A stretch of 64,000 bases of DNA from Alishewanella agri BL06 (GTDB lineage: Bacteria > Pseudomonadota > Gammaproteobacteria > Enterobacterales > Alteromonadaceae), in NCBI RefSeq assembly GCF_000272005.1, contig NZ_AKKU01000011.1:248001-312000 (forward strand), written 5' to 3'. The position numbers and the translations under genes are program-made. The first letter of the stretch is position 1. Each line of letters begins with the position of its first letter. Positions 7,287 through 16,707 of the stretch are shown here, one piece after another. The notes below the pieces were generated by a model, which did not search any database, was not told the DNA's origin, and saw nothing but the letters and a program-made list of their open reading frames with translations.

Positions 7287-9305
7287 ATGAGCGATAAACA
7301 TAAAGATCACTCTCATTCTGAGACAGAACCCCATTCACATGCCGGTTTTTTAGGCGCCAATACAGAGCTTTTGTTCGCACTTGCCAGTGGTTTTATGCTG
7401 GCGGCTGGTTTTATTATCGGTAAAGTGTCAGCAAGTACGCCTGCCTGGCTACCTTTTATCTGTTACCTTAGCGCCTATTTTTTCGGTGGCTTTTTTACCC
7501 TGCGTGAAGCCATTGAAAACCTTCGCCATAAACGTTTTGAAATTGACACCTTGATGCTGGTTGCGGCGGCTGGTGCGGCTGCTTTGGGTGCCTGGGCTGA
7601 AGGTGCCTTGTTATTGTTCTTGTTTAGTCTGGGACATGCGCTGGAACACTACGCCATGGGCAGAGCTAAACGGGCTATCGAAGCACTGGCGGAGCTGGCC
7701 CCTAAAACAGCGATGGTTCGCCGTAATGAGCAACTGCTGGAAATTCCGGTAGAAACATTGGAAGTGGGCGATATTGTGGTCGTTCGCCCCAACGAACGCC
7801 TGCCTGCAGACGGTTTTCTGATTAAAGGCACCAGCAGCATTAACCAGGCGCCGGTTACCGGGGAAAGTATTCCGGTTGATAAACACCCGGTTGATGATCC
7901 GGAGTTTGCCCGCAAGCGCCCGGATTCTATAGAAGCTGCCAGCAAAGTGTTCGCCGGAACCATAAATGGTGGCGGAGCCATTGAGATAGAAGTGACCAGC
8001 CGCTCCAGCGATTCCGCTCTGGCCCGTGCGGTCAAGATGGTGAGCGAAGCAGAGATACGCAAGTCCCCTACTCAACGCTTTACCGATAAATTCGAGCGTA
8101 TTTTTGTGCCCGCCGTACTGGGACTGGTCGTGATATTGCTGTTTGCCTGGGTCGTTATTGACGAGCCTTTCCGCGATAGTTTTTACCGTGCCATGGCGGT
8201 ACTGGTTGCCGCCAGCCCCTGTGCACTGGCCATTGCCACCCCCAGTGCCGTATTATCCGGTATTGCCAGAGCTGCCCGTGGCGGCGTATTAATTAAAGGC
8301 GGCGCACCATTGGAAGAGCTGGGCGCACTAACCGCCATGGCGTTTGATAAAACCGGCACGCTGACTGAAGGCCGCCCGCATATTACCGATATTGTTGTGG
8401 CACAAGGTGTATCAGAAGAAGAACTGCTGCGTGTAGCCGTTGCAGTAGAAGCACTGAGTGACCACCCGCTGGCCGCAGCAATCACCCGTGATGGCCGCAA
8501 ACGGCTGGCCGGTAAAGAACCAGCCCAGGCAGAAAACCTGCAAAGCTATGCCGGTTTGGGAGTAAGTGCACAACTGGATGGAAAAACGGTCTGGATTGGC
8601 AAAGCCAAGATGTTTGGTAATGAAGAAACCGGTCAAGCTATCGCGCCACTAAACCCGCAGACAACAGAAGCCATCAATGATTTGCGCAACAGTGGCCGTA
8701 CTGTTATGGCAATACGCCACGGAGAGCGCGATTTAGGCGCTATTGGCCTGATGGATACCCCCCGCCCTGCCGCTAAAGCTGCGTTAGCGACCTTACGGCA
8801 GCTGGGTATCTCAAGAATGATTATGATCTCCGGTGATAACCAGCAGGTTGCAGAAGCTGTGGCAAAAGAAGTTGGCCTGGATGAAGCCTGGGGCGATTTA
8901 ATGCCACAGGATAAAGTCACTGCTATCCGTAAATTACGCGAAACAACCCAGGTTGCGATGGTGGGTGATGGTGTTAATGATGCACCGGCTATGGCGAATG
9001 CCAGTGTCGGCATTGCCATGGGCGCAGCCGGCTCTGATGTTGCACTGGAAACCGCAGATGTTGCCCTGATGGCAGACGACCTGCGCCATCTGCCTTTTGC
9101 GGTAGATTTAAGCCGTCGTACCCGCCGCATTATTCTGCAGAATGTATTTGTCAGCCTTGGTATCGTAGCATTACTGGTGCCAGCAACCATAATGGGGCTG
9201 GGCATCGGTGCTGCGGTGGCTGTACATGAAGGTTCAACACTGATTGTGGTATTTAACGCCCTGCGTCTGCTGGCTTATACTCCAGCCAAAAACATAGCGG
9301 AATAA
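7287..9305 (+). CDS. P1B-4-type metal-exporting ATPase
   Basis: A 672-residue heavy-metal P-type ATPase. The N-terminus carries a His-rich tail (KHKDHSHSETEPHSH) in place of an HMA domain. Core motifs: actuator PVTGES, membrane metal site ASPCALAIATPSAV (SPC instead of CPC), phosphorylation site DKTGTLTEG, SDHP nucleotide motif, and GDGVNDAPAM hinge. Helix 6 has VHEGSTLIV, the HEG(G/S)T signature of the P1B-4 subgroup (CoaT/CtpD; Co, Fe(II) or Zn export). A strong AAGGAG ribosome site and the G4 operator precede it, and a methyltransferase-family gene follows after one base. Subgroup is well supported; the exact metal is not. Confidence 0.9.
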   Translation: MSDKHKDHSHSETEPHSHAGFLGANTELLFALASGFMLAAGFIIGKVSASTPAWLPFICYLSAYFFGGFFTLREAIENLRHKRFEIDTLMLVAAAGAAALGAWAEGALLLFLFSLGHALEHYAMGRAKRAIEALAELAPKTAMVRRNEQLLEIPVETLEVGDIVVVRPNERLPADGFLIKGTSSINQAPVTGESIPVDKHPVDDPEFARKRPDSIEAASKVFAGTINGGGAIEIEVTSRSSDSALARAVKMVSEAEIRKSPTQRFTDKFERIFVPAVLGLVVILLFAWVVIDEPFRDSFYRAMAVLVAASPCALAIATPSAVLSGIARAARGGVLIKGGAPLEELGALTAMAFDKTGTLTEGRPHITDIVVAQGVSEEELLRVAVAVEALSDHPLAAAITRDGRKRLAGKEPAQAENLQSYAGLGVSAQLDGKTVWIGKAKMFGNEETGQAIAPLNPQTTEAINDLRNSGRTVMAIRHGERDLGAIGLMDTPRPAAKAALATLRQLGISRMIMISGDNQQVAEAVAKEVGLDEAWGDLMPQDKVTAIRKLRETTQVAMVGDGVNDAPAMANASVGIAMGAAGSDVALETADVALMADDLRHLPFAVDLSRRTRRIILQNVFVSLGIVALLVPATIMGLGIGAAVAVHEGSTLIVVFNALRLLAYTPAKNIAE

Positions 9306-9306
9306 C

Positions 9307-9795
9307 ATGACTCAATATAAAAAACGATGGCATTCCTGCTCTCAGCAACTGGCTCTGAAAGTGCCGCCAGTTGCCCTAACCTTGCTGATTGCCGGTATGA
9401 TGTGGGCCGTTCCTGCCGGAATGTATCTTCCTGGCATAGCGCTATCTTTTTTGCTCACAACCATACTGGCACTGCTTGGTATCATAATCTGCTTGGCAGG
9501 TGTTCTGGCTTTCCGGCTGGCCAGAACTACTGTCGATCCGACAGATCCGGCAAAAGCCAGTTCATTGGTTGTCACAGGGATTTATCACTATACCCGTAAC
9601 CCTATGTACTTAGGTTTTCTGTTACTGTTGCTGGCCTGGGCATTTTTCCTGGGTAAGTTATCTGCCTTTGCCTGTATTCCGGTATTCATCTGGTATCTGA
9701 CAATGTTTCAGATTAAACCTGAAGAAGAAATATTAACAACTCAGTTTGGTAGTGAATACACCCGCTATACAGCCAGTGTGCGCCGCTGGCTGTAA
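9307..9795 (+). CDS. Isoprenylcysteine methyltransferase-family membrane protein
   Basis: A 162-residue membrane protein with about four hydrophobic helices and the ICMT/PEMT signature: GIYHYTRNPMYLGFLLLLLAW, followed by PEEEILTTQFGSEYTRYTASVRRWL. Both are typical of small bacterial methyltransferases that bind SAM at the membrane surface. It starts one base after the ATPase stop, so the two are one transcription unit. Such genes often accompany metal efflux genes, but their substrate is unknown. Lipid or protein methylation is only a possibility. Confidence 0.8.
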   Translation: MTQYKKRWHSCSQQLALKVPPVALTLLIAGMMWAVPAGMYLPGIALSFLLTTILALLGIIICLAGVLAFRLARTTVDPTDPAKASSLVVTGIYHYTRNPMYLGFLLLLLAWAFFLGKLSAFACIPVFIWYLTMFQIKPEEEILTTQFGSEYTRYTASVRRWL

Positions 9796-9807
9796 CAGCA
9801 TGACTGG

Positions 9808-10380
9808 CTACGATACTGCGTTCAAATGTTCATAAAGGATAGTCGTGCCGACTAAGACAAGAATGATGCCTCCGGCAATTTCGGCACGCTTTCCTATTAA
9901 CGATCCAAGAACTCTTCCGGCCATAATGCCTATCGTAACCATCACAAAGGTACAAAATCCGATTACCCCTGCAATGATGAAAATGTTTACCTCGATAAAA
10001 GCAAGGCCGACACCTACCGCCATAGCATCAATACTGGTTGCAAGTCCTGTCAGCAGAATAGGTAGTAATCCCTTTTTCTCCATGCTTTCTGCTTCAGCGG
10101 TGTCATCAGCCTTAAGGGCCTTATAAATCATATGAACACCAAGAGCAGACAACAATCCAAAGGCAATCCAGTGGTCGATATTTTCAATAATGCTGGAAGC
10201 TGCAGAGCCGAGCAGCCATCCGATAACAGGAGTTATGGCTTCAACTACACCAAAGATCAAACCGATACGCAGAGCTTCTGAAAGTCGTGGTTTAAGCATT
10301 CCCGCACCTTTACCCAAAGCAGCGGCAAAAGCATCGGTAGACATGGCAAGGCCAAGTAAAAGAATTGAAACAGGATTCAT
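9808..10380 (-). CDS. mntP: Manganese efflux pump MntP
   Basis: A 190-residue, six-helix membrane protein that exports Mn(II). The two homologous halves carry the ion-pathway motifs [18 protein letters not shown] and [17 protein letters not shown] with membrane Asp residues. I chose the ATG at 10380; upstream in-frame codons would run into the riboswitch leader. The 5' leader contains a yybP-ykoY manganese riboswitch (10420-10562), which agrees with the function. It is convergent with the methyltransferase gene 12 bases away. Confidence 0.95.
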   Translation of the reverse strand: MNPVSILLLGLAMSTDAFAAALGKGAGMLKPRLSEALRIGLIFGVVEAITPVIGWLLGSAASSIIENIDHWIAFGLLSALGVHMIYKALKADDTAEAESMEKKGLLPILLTGLATSIDAMAVGVGLAFIEVNIFIIAGVIGFCTFVMVTIGIMAGRVLGSLIGKRAEIAGGIILVLVGTTILYEHLNAVS

Positions 10381-10419
10381 GGAAGTTACTCCGGCCGATA
10401 AGACATACAACGAACAGCC

Positions 10420-10562
10420 CATGCGTCCGGCCTTGACGGCGCGGGTTGCCCGTTGGTCTCGCCTACCAATTCGGTTGCCTGCACCACGGTAATACCGAGT
10501 ATGTTGATACAGGCGCTTTCAACACAACGTTCGAAAGCCGGCTACTCCCCAAAGAGAAGCTG
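10420..10562 (-). promoter_or_regulatory. yybP-ykoY manganese riboswitch (mntP leader)
   Basis: Read on the minus strand, the leader contains the diagnostic loop TTTGGGGAGTAGCCGGC (around 10538-10554), and later GGTAGGCGAGACCAACGGGCAACC. These are the conserved loop/junction elements of the mntP-type yybP-ykoY class. The aptamer ends roughly 40 bases before the mntP ATG; the remaining GGCCGG...CCGG sequence could form the expression platform. Boundaries are approximate. Confidence 0.85.
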
Positions 10563-10633
10563 CAGATTCTACCCAAGAATATAGCATGTGTAAATATCAG
10601 GTATTACCGCATACCAGCACTTCTGTGCCAGAC

Positions 10634-10820
10634 TCACCAACCATAGGCTTCATTTCTGATGATCTCTGTACACCAGTCAATAAAAGCACGAATAGCCGGA
10701 GAAAGATGGCGGCTTTGCGGATACAGGATTGAAATAGGTTCAGGGAGCGCAGTGACATCAGCTAACAGTCTGATCAACTGACCATTAGCAAGCTGCTCAC
10801 AAAACCGGCAGCGCACATAG
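10634..10820 (-). pseudogene. LysR-family regulator, C-terminal remnant
   Basis: About 60 codons resembling the last part of a LysR effector-binding domain: a CEQLANGQLIRLL segment followed by ISILYPQSRHLSPAIRAFIDW. The helix-turn-helix and most of the sensor domain are missing. The reading frame meets a plus-strand monooxygenase fragment at about 10,820, so the 5' ends of both genes are gone. It cannot act as a regulator. Confidence 0.7.
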
Positions 10821-10824
10821 CGGC

Positions 10825-11730
10825 GTGGACATTCATGCACCACACGGTGTGCATTTGGCTCACATCCCTACACCTCCGATTGGCGGAGATGAATTACCGG
10901 GCTCAGGCGCTATTATGCGACCGGCTTTGGCGAAAATTCTTGCAGAGAAGACCCGGCAGGCTGGTACTAATGTTAAACTCGGTATCACATTCTCTAAACT
11001 TGAAAACTCAGAGAATGGCGTTGTTGTCACCTTTTCTGATGGTACCAGCGCAAACTATGATCTAGTTGTCGGTTCAGACGGCCTACTATCGCAGGTGCGC
11101 AAAGCTGTATTTCCGAACGCTCAGCCGCCCGAGTACATTGGACAAGGTGTGTGGCGGGCAGTTTTGCCTCGGCTGCCAGAAGTAAACAACACCATGATGT
11201 GGGTAAGTCAGCATCTAAAGGTTGGCGTTAATCCAATGTCAGCTGATTCTATGTATCTTTTCCTGACAGAAAATCGCGTAAATAACGATTTTATCGAACC
11301 GTCGACTTTTTTGTCTGGGCTAAAAGAACTCTTAAAAGCATTCCCTGCCCCGCTGGTGCAACAAATGGCTTCGATGTTAAATGAAACTTCGTTAATCCAG
11401 TATAGACCACTGGAACGTGTGCTAATGCCGGCGCCTTGGTACAAAAATCGGATCGTGCTAATCGGCGATGCAGTTCATGCAACAACACCTCATTTAGCTT
11501 CAGGTGCCTGTATTGGCATCGAGGATGCATTGGTGCTTGCTGAAGAGTTAGCTACAAAGCACACCGCAGAACTCGCCTTAGCCAGCTTTCAGAAAAGACG
11601 CTATGAGCGCTGTAAAATGGTGGTCGAAAACTCTGGTCGCTTAGCACAAATTGAAATTGAGGGTGGCAACAAAGAGGAGCACACACAAATTATGCGCAGC
11701 TCTCTTCAAGCTCTCGCCCAACCGATTTAG
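10825..11730 (+). pseudogene. FAD-dependent monooxygenase lacking its N-terminus
   Basis: About 300 codons of a PHBH-fold FAD monooxygenase. Visible are GSGAIMRPALAKILAEKTR, the DLVVGSDGLLSQVR motif, and the second FAD motif RIVLIGDAVHATTPHLASGACIGIEDA. The first 70-80 residues, including the GxGxxG dinucleotide fold, are missing, so FAD binding should fail. The open frame begins with a GTG only by chance. It faces the LysR remnant head to head, the usual layout for a regulated monooxygenase, and one deletion explains both truncations. Substrate unknown. Confidence 0.75.
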
Positions 11731-11858
11731 TGGTCCTTTCCCCCTGGGAGGAAGCGCATGGCCTGGTTGTGCGCTTTTGTTGAGATGGTGGTCTACCTGT
11801 TTCAGTTTTGAAGCAAACCCGCATAGCCTGCATCAGACCATCAAATTGCAACGAAGCG

Positions 11859-12785
11859 CTACTCTAATAAGTTCAAACGTGACTTGGATTTGGTGCCGTG
11901 CAAGTCACTCCCTAAGCCATAGCGCGGGCTTTTTTGGTCTCGGAAGCTTTCTTCAATTTGCATCCGGCTGCTGTAGCATTTGGCGATTTTATCCGCATAG
12001 TCAAGACACTCAGGTAACGATGACACCAATAACCAGGGTTCTTTGTAAGATTTATTTCTATCGCGCTTCAATAGCTTATAGCCTTTACCTACCAGAATGG
12101 CGCGGGTTTCATATTGCTGCGTCTGAGTCAGCACGATTGTGCCTAAGTGTTTGGGTGTAGCGCGAGCTTTTTTATAAAGTGCATTCACGGTTATAAATTC
12201 TGTTTGCTCTGTAAGCTTAAGTTTCACGTTGCCTCTGACTCTGGCGACATAATGCCAGCCTAATTTGCGTACCTGTTTAAGCCAAGGTACTTTGAAGCCA
12301 GCATCGGTGACGATAACGGGCTTGCAGTCTTTGGGTAACATGGCCTTGAGTTGTTTTAAAAACGCGCGGTGTAAATGTGGGCAAGTATAATCTTCTGCCG
12401 CCGCCACTTTTTGTAATAGCGTCAGTGCTCTGCCATCTGCGGCCATGCTGGCTCGCAGTATAAAGTGCCGTTTCGCGGTATCAGCGTTGCTCCAGTCAAC
12501 TAAAATGAGCGGCTGAGATTTACTACTCACGATAGACTGAGTCATTGCCGCATAGATAAGAGGCAGTTCCCGTTGCAGATTGGCATTGTTGAGTAATCTG
12601 TCTGCGCGCTTAATGCTGACTTTGTCAGAAGAGCCTGGCATAGCCCGCCCAATGGCGGTCACAGTACAGCGCGCGTCTTTAGTAAGCGCAGTAACCGCGT
12701 CTAACAAGACAGAAAATCGTGCTTTATGCATGGTTTTGGGGGTGACAAATCGGAGGAAATCAGCGAGCATGGTTTTAACATTCAT
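11859..12785 (-). pseudogene. IS4-family (IS10-like) transposase, C-terminally truncated
   Basis: 308 codons of a DDE transposase. Catalytic segments are ILVDWSNAD (first Asp), VIVTDAGFKVPWLKQ (second Asp) and the YREK-type SSRMQIEESFRDQKSPRYGLG (Glu). IS10-type enzymes are about 400 residues, and this one ends abruptly after SRLNLLE. The three catalytic residues survive, but the C-terminal helical region and left terminal repeat are gone, so the copy should be immobile by itself. Confidence 0.85.
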
Positions 12786-12899
12786 GGCGTTACTTCAATT
12801 TGAATTTTTTTGGCGAAAGATCAGATCGGGAACGGCCATGAATGTTCCCTAATCGCCTAACTTTTTATTTTAAATGCAGAATTTCTGGGGATACCTCAG
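11859..12899 (-). mobile_element. Truncated IS10-like element (IS4 family)
   Basis: The intact outer end lies at 12899: read inward on the minus strand it begins CTGAGGTATCCCCAGAAATT, close to the IS10 terminal repeat (CTGAG-N-GATCCCCT). The transposase runs from 12785 and stops early at 11859, and no matching inverted repeat was found on the left. The left end, with about 95 transposase codons, has therefore been lost. It lies between two gene-fusion scars (about 10,820 and 13,360). Confidence 0.75.
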
Positions 12900-13140
12900 C
12901 AAAATAGGACAATCCAAATTGAGCATTTTGTTTTTTGAGCTTAGAGTGATATTTTAAAAGTATCTAATTCACTGGTTGGCTCGACTTAGTTCAGAACAGG
13001 CGCACTGGTGCGACAGTTTCCTGATGTTCGCGTCCAACAGGCAAATCGGTTGTGGTTTTTTTTCCAAATTTGATTTTGGCTTTCCACCTAAATTATCAGC
13101 CCCATCCTTTTTATATCAATCGGAGCTTCCTAAGCATTAA

Positions 13141-13377
13141 ATGAAGTCACTTATCTCAGTTCCCAAGTTTTCATTACGCAGTTGGTTGATGTCATTATGG
13201 CTACCGTTAGGGCTATTAGTTATTGGCTACTTTGTGGCAACATCAATGGTAGAACAGCAACAACAAACCCAAGCAAAGCGCATTAGTGATGCGGTTACTG
13301 CAAGGTTAAATCTGATTGCAAAAGGGGTTCAGGAAAAGGTCACGCTGTATCAATATGGTTTGCGCAGTAACCTGTAA
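13141..13377 (+). pseudogene. CHASE-domain sensor protein, N-terminal fragment
   Basis: 78 codons: a first membrane helix (SLWLPLGLLVIGYFVATSM) followed by the start of a periplasmic domain ending VQEKVTLYQYGLRSN, which resembles the opening of a CHASE domain (typically fused to GGDEF/EAL or kinase modules). The frame stops where antisense DEAD-box helicase sequence begins (about 13,355-13,375). The sensor core and output domain are lost. Family call is tentative because little remains. Confidence 0.5.
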
Positions 13378-13497
13378 ATCTTTGCCGCGCCGCGCCGGCA
13401 CTATCGCCTGCGCCTGCACTGGCGTAAGCTCACTAAAACCACATGCCGTTAAGCCACGCAGTAAGTCTGGTGCCAAATTTAAAGCTGAAAATTGCAT
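13355..13497 (-). pseudogene. DEAD-box RNA helicase (RhlE-like), N-terminal fragment
   Basis: About 47 codons with a good AGAGGA ribosome site. They encode the Q-motif region (FSALNLAPDLLRGLTACGF, then LTPVQAQAIVPARRGKDL) and stop at VTAQT, just before the GTGKT Walker A motif. Beyond that the frame reads the complement of the CHASE fragment. It follows the DUF6172 gene by 41 bases in the same direction, so it was probably the second gene of that operon before the deletion. Confidence 0.75.
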
Positions 13498-13538
13498 AAG
13501 AATTCCTCTGCAGCCTGGCTGCAGCTTATAAGTGAAGC

Positions 13539-13841
13539 TTACTCAAGATCGCTATCCGGGCGCGGCTTATGATTGCAGGCGCGAGCCAGAATTTCGATAT
13601 AAAACTGCGGCCACTGCTGCGCAGCCGCTGCATCGATATGTTGATTGATTTCAGAGGTGAACATCGGTTTCGCTTCCGCCTCTGAGGCGCCAAAGCGGCA
13701 ATCAAAGGTCCAATAGTCTTTATCGGCTGGCACCGCTTTACGCCGTTCGCGCGCCAGATATTTGCGAATTTCGTGTTTAATAGCGTCAACCAAACGCGCC
13801 GGTTGCAGCTTGGGGTGAGTTAACGCAAAGGTTTTTTTCAT
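13539..13841 (-). CDS. DUF6172-family protein
   Basis: A 100-residue soluble protein that begins MKKTFALTHPKLQPARLVDAIKHEIRKY when counted from the ATG at 13841, which has a GGATC ribosome site. Further family-like segments are DYWTFDCRFGASEAEA and NQHIDAAAAQQWPQFYIEIL. The aromatic and charged pattern matches the small DUF6172 family common near DEAD-box helicase genes in gammaproteobacteria. Function is not known. It is intact, unlike the helicase fragment downstream. Confidence 0.7.
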   Translation of the reverse strand: MKKTFALTHPKLQPARLVDAIKHEIRKYLARERRKAVPADKDYWTFDCRFGASEAEAKPMFTSEINQHIDAAAAQQWPQFYIEILARACNHKPRPDSDLE

Positions 13842-13994
13842 AACAGATCCTACAGGTGGGCGCTGAACAAAGACGGCAGACGCGCAAATAAAGGCGTATT
13901 CTACCTGTAAGTGTAGAAGATAGCCGCCAAAACCTGAGATAAATAACTTATCTCAGGTTTTGCTGTGCAAAATCAGCACTGTTTTAACCCGGTT

Positions 13995-15143
13995 TTATTG
14001 CGGTAGCGCCGCTAACACCTTAGCAACCAGTTGATTCAACTCATCGCCATTACCAATCCAGCGCGCAACCAGTAACAGATCGTGCTCACGATCGAGATAA
14101 ATAATATTACGCCCGGCACCCTGAAAGGTTATCGCCGTCTCAGGTGCACTGGGCAATGCTTTGCGCCCCGGGTTTAAAAACCAGTTGGCAAAACCATATT
14201 CCGGGTTAACGCCGCCCGTACTGGCCAGCCTGATCCATTCCCGGCTCACCAGTTGCTGCCCTTGCCATTGGCCATCGCGTAAAAACAAATAACCAAAACG
14301 CGCCAGATCCCAGGCGTTAATAAAGATCCCGCCGCCCCAGTGCCCGCCGCCGGACACCGACTGCACCCGCTGGCCATCCAGCTCAATCCAGCTGTTATCG
14401 TAGCCATACCAACGCCAGGTAGACGAAGCCCCAATGGGCTGCATAATTTGCTCATTTAAGACTTCGGGTAAGGGTTTGCGCCAGACGTAAAGCGTTGACA
14501 GCGCTAACAGATTTATCCGCACATCATTGTATTTATAGTGACTGCCTGGCGTTCGCAACGGGCGGTTTGGCCAGTCGGCCGGCGTTTTTCCTTCCGGACG
14601 ATCAGCCCAGTCCGGTTTCCCCCACAGCGTGCCCTGCCAATCACTGGTTTGCCGCAGTAGATGATCCCAACGGATTTGGCTGTTGTGTTCGCCCTGATAC
14701 AAAGCCACACCATGCGGCATATAAGGGCCAACCCGATCCTGCAGATCGCGGATCAGCCCACGCTGCCAGGCCAGGCCGGTTACCGTGGTTAAAAAGGTTT
14801 TGGCGATGCTGTGCGTCATATCAACGCTGTCCACCTCGCCCCACTGCGCGATGACTTTGCCGCGATAAATAATCAGGCCATTCGCTGCTGCGCGCACCCC
14901 CATCGGGCCGATAATCTGATCATAGGGCTCTCTGGCGCCAAAGGTTGTCGCCTGCACTATCGCCTGATCTTTCGACGCCGGATTTTCACTCGCAATGGCA
15001 TAAGCCACCGCGTCCGCCAGTTTTTGCTCATCCACATTTAATGACGCCGGCGCTGCCGTTGCCCACTGCCCCGCCGGCGGATAATAAGGCTCGGCGGCCA
15101 GTGGCAACGCCAGTAATAATAATAATGCAGCAGTTAAACGCAC
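13995..15143 (-). CDS. Exported serine hydrolase, beta-lactamase (class C/PBP4*) fold
   Basis: A 382-residue secreted serine hydrolase with a signal peptide (RLTAALLLLLALPLAAE). Catalytic motifs are S-x-x-K in MTHSIAKTF and Y-x-N in HYKYNDVR; the third motif is replaced by FQGAG near the C-terminus. These suit the beta-lactamase-related esterase/peptidase group rather than a true beta-lactamase. I chose the GTG at 15143, which has GGGAG seven bases upstream and opens directly into the signal peptide; a TTG at 15176 is possible. It stands alone. Substrate unknown. Confidence 0.8.
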   Translation of the reverse strand: MRLTAALLLLLALPLAAEPYYPPAGQWATAAPASLNVDEQKLADAVAYAIASENPASKDQAIVQATTFGAREPYDQIIGPMGVRAAANGLIIYRGKVIAQWGEVDSVDMTHSIAKTFLTTVTGLAWQRGLIRDLQDRVGPYMPHGVALYQGEHNSQIRWDHLLRQTSDWQGTLWGKPDWADRPEGKTPADWPNRPLRTPGSHYKYNDVRINLLALSTLYVWRKPLPEVLNEQIMQPIGASSTWRWYGYDNSWIELDGQRVQSVSGGGHWGGGIFINAWDLARFGYLFLRDGQWQGQQLVSREWIRLASTGGVNPEYGFANWFLNPGRKALPSAPETAITFQGAGRNIIYLDREHDLLLVARWIGNGDELNQLVAKVLAALPQ

Positions 15144-15442
15144 TGTAGGCTCCCTTAACGCATTAGCAAATGACAATAAACACTATACTGCAAGTTGACA
15201 GGCCAATCCGCAACGGACTTCGACAGGCTTTGCGGCTGAGTCACACGATACTGCGATTCGTAGCGCGGCCAGATAACAAAGGTGCATAAACAGGCAATTT
15301 TCGGGATATAGTTCAGCGTCGATACTTTCCTATGCCTGACGCAGGTCTTAAGCAATGTAAAGACTAAAATCTATTCCGGCCAACACACCACGCCTTTTAA
15401 AACCCCCATCATCTCCTTATCCGACAAAAATAATCAGCTAAC

Positions 15443-16402
15443 TTATTTAACTTTCTGCTGTAACAAGGTCAGTAACTGCTCACTATTGTGCATTTCATGA
15501 TTTAATATCAACGAGGTTTTAATACTGCCGCCGCCGGCATCGCAAAAATGCAAAATATAACGCTGGCCAAACCCAATCCGAAACCAGGCTTGCCAGCCAG
15601 GGGCTGGCTCAACGGCCACTAACCGCGTAAGCGGAATTACCTGCCTGGAGAATAAGCTTTGCTTGATCAAGGTATCTCCTTGTACCAACAGCCGGTTGTT
15701 TACTATGGTTGCGCCGAGGATCCCGGTACAGGCGATATAAACCATAAACAGATTGACAGCAAGATGGGTACTCGCCATAAAGCCTATATTAAATATCCCA
15801 AGCAAAGCGGCACTACCGACAAACAGCATCAATAGCATCAAAATTGCGGCGGCAGCTTTACTGGCGGGCGGCGAGAAAACCTCTAATGTCTCACCCGGCT
15901 CAAGGGACTCGATACGTTGTGTTGTTTTTGCCGGTGCCTGACCAAAGGTTAAATAAGCAGCCATAACATTGCCGAAAAACAAAAAATAAAACATAAACAT
16001 CGCTATATATCCGGACCATGAGCTTTCCTGCGTTGTCTCCGAGCTAAAGCTAAAAAGCGTCATAAATACCGCATAAGGCAGCCCGGTGCTCAGCATCATA
16101 TTAACGTAAAATGCACGACGCTCCTGACGCTGAGCTTGACCTCGTGCTGCTGCCGGGCCGAGCTGCTGTACTGCGGCCAAACTGGCAGTTGTTGCCTCCG
16201 TGCCATCTGCAATTGAGCTCGTTTTTTGTGCGATTAGCTGTTCCCGAACTGCAGCCAAAGTATGGTTACGTACCGTTTTGGCCCCCACCAACTCAGCGTC
16301 CAGAGCCTGCAGATACTGGTCAAGGTGAGTGTCACCGGTGGCCAACTGTTGATCGAATTTTGGTGAAGGCAGACGGGAAAGTGTCCGTAACATAGTCATC
16401 AC
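15443..16402 (-). CDS. Unknown membrane protein with cytoplasmic helical N-terminus
   Basis: A 319-residue protein of no recognised family. The first 100 residues are soluble and helical (FDQQLATGDTHLDQYLQALDAEL, then a VREQLIAQ region), loosely like the HAAS/DUF1700 domain. Four hydrophobic segments follow, in two pairs (about 108-165 and 190-240). A beta-rich C-terminal part (VIPLTRLVAVEPAPGWQAW, YILHFCDAGGG) could be a PH-like domain. An in-frame second Met two codons in is a possible start. No neighbour suggests a role. Confidence 0.65.
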   Translation of the reverse strand: MMTMLRTLSRLPSPKFDQQLATGDTHLDQYLQALDAELVGAKTVRNHTLAAVREQLIAQKTSSIADGTEATTASLAAVQQLGPAAARGQAQRQERRAFYVNMMLSTGLPYAVFMTLFSFSSETTQESSWSGYIAMFMFYFLFFGNVMAAYLTFGQAPAKTTQRIESLEPGETLEVFSPPASKAAAAILMLLMLFVGSAALLGIFNIGFMASTHLAVNLFMVYIACTGILGATIVNNRLLVQGDTLIKQSLFSRQVIPLTRLVAVEPAPGWQAWFRIGFGQRYILHFCDAGGGSIKTSLILNHEMHNSEQLLTLLQQKVK

Positions 16403-16707
16403 AGCTCCTTAGTTATAAAAGTTCCCAATCCACAGCGTTAACTGCCATTAACGCTAATCGGCCAGACCTTACTACAACCGGGAAAAGCTGTAAAACAAAA
16501 TAAGCAGGCATGTTTTTTTAATGAAATATTACGCTTTTTTAGGTTAACCATACCCGAGTCGAAATCGCGGTAAGGCTCAGGATCACGGCAGATTTGCCGT
16601 CTGCTGTTAATCTCTCTCAACGAACTTAAGCTACTGTGGCGCCAACGGCTTTATCTCAGCCCTGATATCGTGAATACTGAGCCAAAGTGTATTTAGCGGA
16701 GAACAGC
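16403..16707. other. Intergenic region between divergent membrane-protein genes
   Basis: About 300 bases between genes transcribed outward. It must hold both promoters, but no convincing -35/-10 pair stands out. A 60-codon minus-strand frame at 16438-16620 has no ribosome site and no recognisable sequence. Confidence 0.5.

Noticed and set aside
10446-10646. Plus-strand frame over the mntP leader
   Set aside because: It overlaps the riboswitch on the opposite strand and has no ribosome site or similarity.
13995-15143. Beta-lactamase resistance gene
   Set aside because: The SxxK and YxN motifs are present, but the third motif is FQGAG rather than KTG, and the length and insertions fit esterase/peptidase-type serine hydrolases.
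16438-16620. Minus-strand 60-codon frame
   Set aside because: No ribosome site, no recognisable sequence, and it lies in a divergent promoter region.
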